From positions 1 to 6,473 of the forward strand of contig DAOVVI010000095.1 in the NCBI GenBank assembly GCA_030637245.1: a stretch of DNA of 6,473 nucleotides. The letters run 5' to 3'. Shown here piece after piece: positions 5,612 through 6,473 of this stretch. Position 1 is the first letter of the stretch; the number at the start of each line of letters is the position of its first letter. The notes under the pieces are model-generated. The model worked only from the letters and a program-made list of their open reading frames with translations. It did no database searches and had not been told where the DNA came from. Source of the stretch: Cyclobacteriaceae bacterium. Its GTDB lineage: Bacteria > Bacteroidota > Bacteroidia > Cytophagales > Cyclobacteriaceae. Both the position numbers and the translations under genes were made by a program.

Positions 5612-6473
5612 ATGAAACGAACAATTAATAATGTGCTAATCCTGGTTGTCGCCATAATTTTATCATTGGTCTTTTCTTCATTAGATGAAAAAGGAAAAGT
5701 TCATCTGAAAGTCACTAAAGAAGAAAATGGTGAAAAGTCGGTATTTGAAAAGATTTATAATAGCATGGATGAGCTTAAAGCCGACGAAGAATTAAAACAA
5801 TTCGATGTTTTAGTAGAAGGCTGGACAAAAGAGCATTCAAAAGGAATAATTATTAAAAAAAGAATAGATACTAATCCAGGTTATACCTGGGTATTTGATG
5901 ATGATGAAGAAATTCATGAAGGAGACAAGCATATTATTATCAGGCATAAAAATGTGGATGATGAAACTATAGACATCAAAAAGGAGAAGATAATCAGTAT
6001 AAAAACTGATGATGGGGAACAAAATATTACAATAAAAATAGATGGAGATGGTGACCAAAAAATGATATGGATCGATGAGGATGGCAATAAAACCGAACTT
6101 ACTGATGAGGATATTGACCAAATGATCAAAAAGCATGACGGAGGAAAACATAAAGAAATTCATAAAAAAATAGAAATAATTACATCAGATGATGAAGATG
6201 GAGAAATCAAAGTCATGGTCATAGAAGAAGATGGCGATCCTACTGCTCAAATTGAAGTCGAAGTAAAAAAGGAAATTGGAGAAGACGGTGAGGAAAAAAT
6301 TATTGAAAAGAAAGTTTGGATAACCAAAGACGGGAAGAAAATAGAACTTGATGAAGAAAGTGACTATGAGTTTGAAACTGAAGGTGATAAAATAAAAATA
6401 ATAGTTGATGATGAAACCATGGAAATTAATGACTTTTCGGAAGGTAAAACTGAAGAAGATCATGTTATGGCAT
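5612..6473 (+). CDS. Secreted acidic repeat protein, divergent from the kinase (3' end outside window)
   Basis: An open frame starts at ATG 5612 and is still open at the right edge (287 codons visible). Residues 1-23 form a signal peptide: basic MKR, a hydrophobic core at about 8-21, then FSS. The rest is dominated by D, E, K and I, with many DDG, DEDG and GEDG turns between short alternating hydrophobic strands, suggesting a beta-rich, possibly cation-binding extracytoplasmic protein. A repeat unit is visible: WIDEDGNKTEL (153-163) and WITKDGKKIEL (236-246), 83 residues apart. An N-terminal segment (about 29-70, VHLKVTKEENG to FDVLVEG) looks distinct from the repeats. There is no cysteine, lipobox or catalytic motif, and I do not recognise the family. 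Antisense open frames here encode only Phe/Ile-rich strings and are rejected. By position it may be regulated by, or signal to, the adjacent two-component system. Confidence 0.85.
   Translation, partial: MKRTINNVLILVVAIILSLVFSSLDEKGKVHLKVTKEENGEKSVFEKIYNSMDELKADEELKQFDVLVEGWTKEHSKGIIIKKRIDTNPGYTWVFDDDEEIHEGDKHIIIRHKNVDDETIDIKKEKIISIKTDDGEQNITIKIDGDGDQKMIWIDEDGNKTELTDEDIDQMIKKHDGGKHKEIHKKIEIITSDDEDGEIKVMVIEEDGDPTAQIEVEVKKEIGEDGEEKIIEKKVWITKDGKKIELDEESDYEFETEGDKIKIIVDDETMEINDFSEGKTEEDHVMA

Noticed and set aside
5837..6463. Minus-strand open frames (5837-6163, 5914-6129, 6185-6463) encoding Phe/Ile-rich hydrophobic peptides
   Set aside because: They lie antisense to the acidic secreted protein. 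GAT/GAA/AAA codons on one strand read as Ile/Phe/Ser-rich strings on the other, and no signal or family is visible.

Overview
The window is AT-rich and reads as chromosomal DNA from a member of the Bacteroidota, probably a Cytophagales-like marine or environmental bacterium. Three things point there: an alanine racemase carrying a MurF domain at its N-terminus (a fusion typical of this phylum), an RprX/RprY-like two-component pair, and TAnnTTTG-type promoter boxes with A-rich leaders instead of strong Shine-Dalgarno sites. The genus is inference only.

Left part (1-2092). The end of an unrecognised + strand reading frame (1-108) converges on a minus-strand gene (116-1699). That gene encodes the MurF C-terminal domain plus a complete alanine racemase, but lacks the MurF N-terminal and ATPase domains of the usual fusion. 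Divergent from it is a small predicted secreted protein (1793-2083), whose stop codon lies inside the stem of a likely terminator.

Middle (2093-3177). A minus-strand HisA-family TIM-barrel gene has no histidine-operon neighbours and has lost both catalytic aspartates expected of HisA. Upstream of it is a 362-bp intergenic stretch. It holds a nested palindromic element of about 175 bp, a GC-rich hairpin with a T-tract placed to end transcripts from the two-component operon, and a good promoter-like sequence pointing into the palindrome.

Right part (3178-6473). A sensor kinase and an OmpR-family response regulator overlap by 8 bp and form an operon on the minus strand. Divergent from the kinase is the start of a long, strongly acidic, repeat-containing secreted protein that runs off the window. 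The shared 129-bp control region carries three TTTAACA units at exactly 10-bp spacing, the form expected of an OmpR-family binding site, just upstream of a TACCTTTG box for the secreted protein. The simplest model is a kinase/regulator pair controlling, and perhaps sensing through, a divergently encoded envelope protein. No tRNA, rRNA, CRISPR array or transposase gene was seen.
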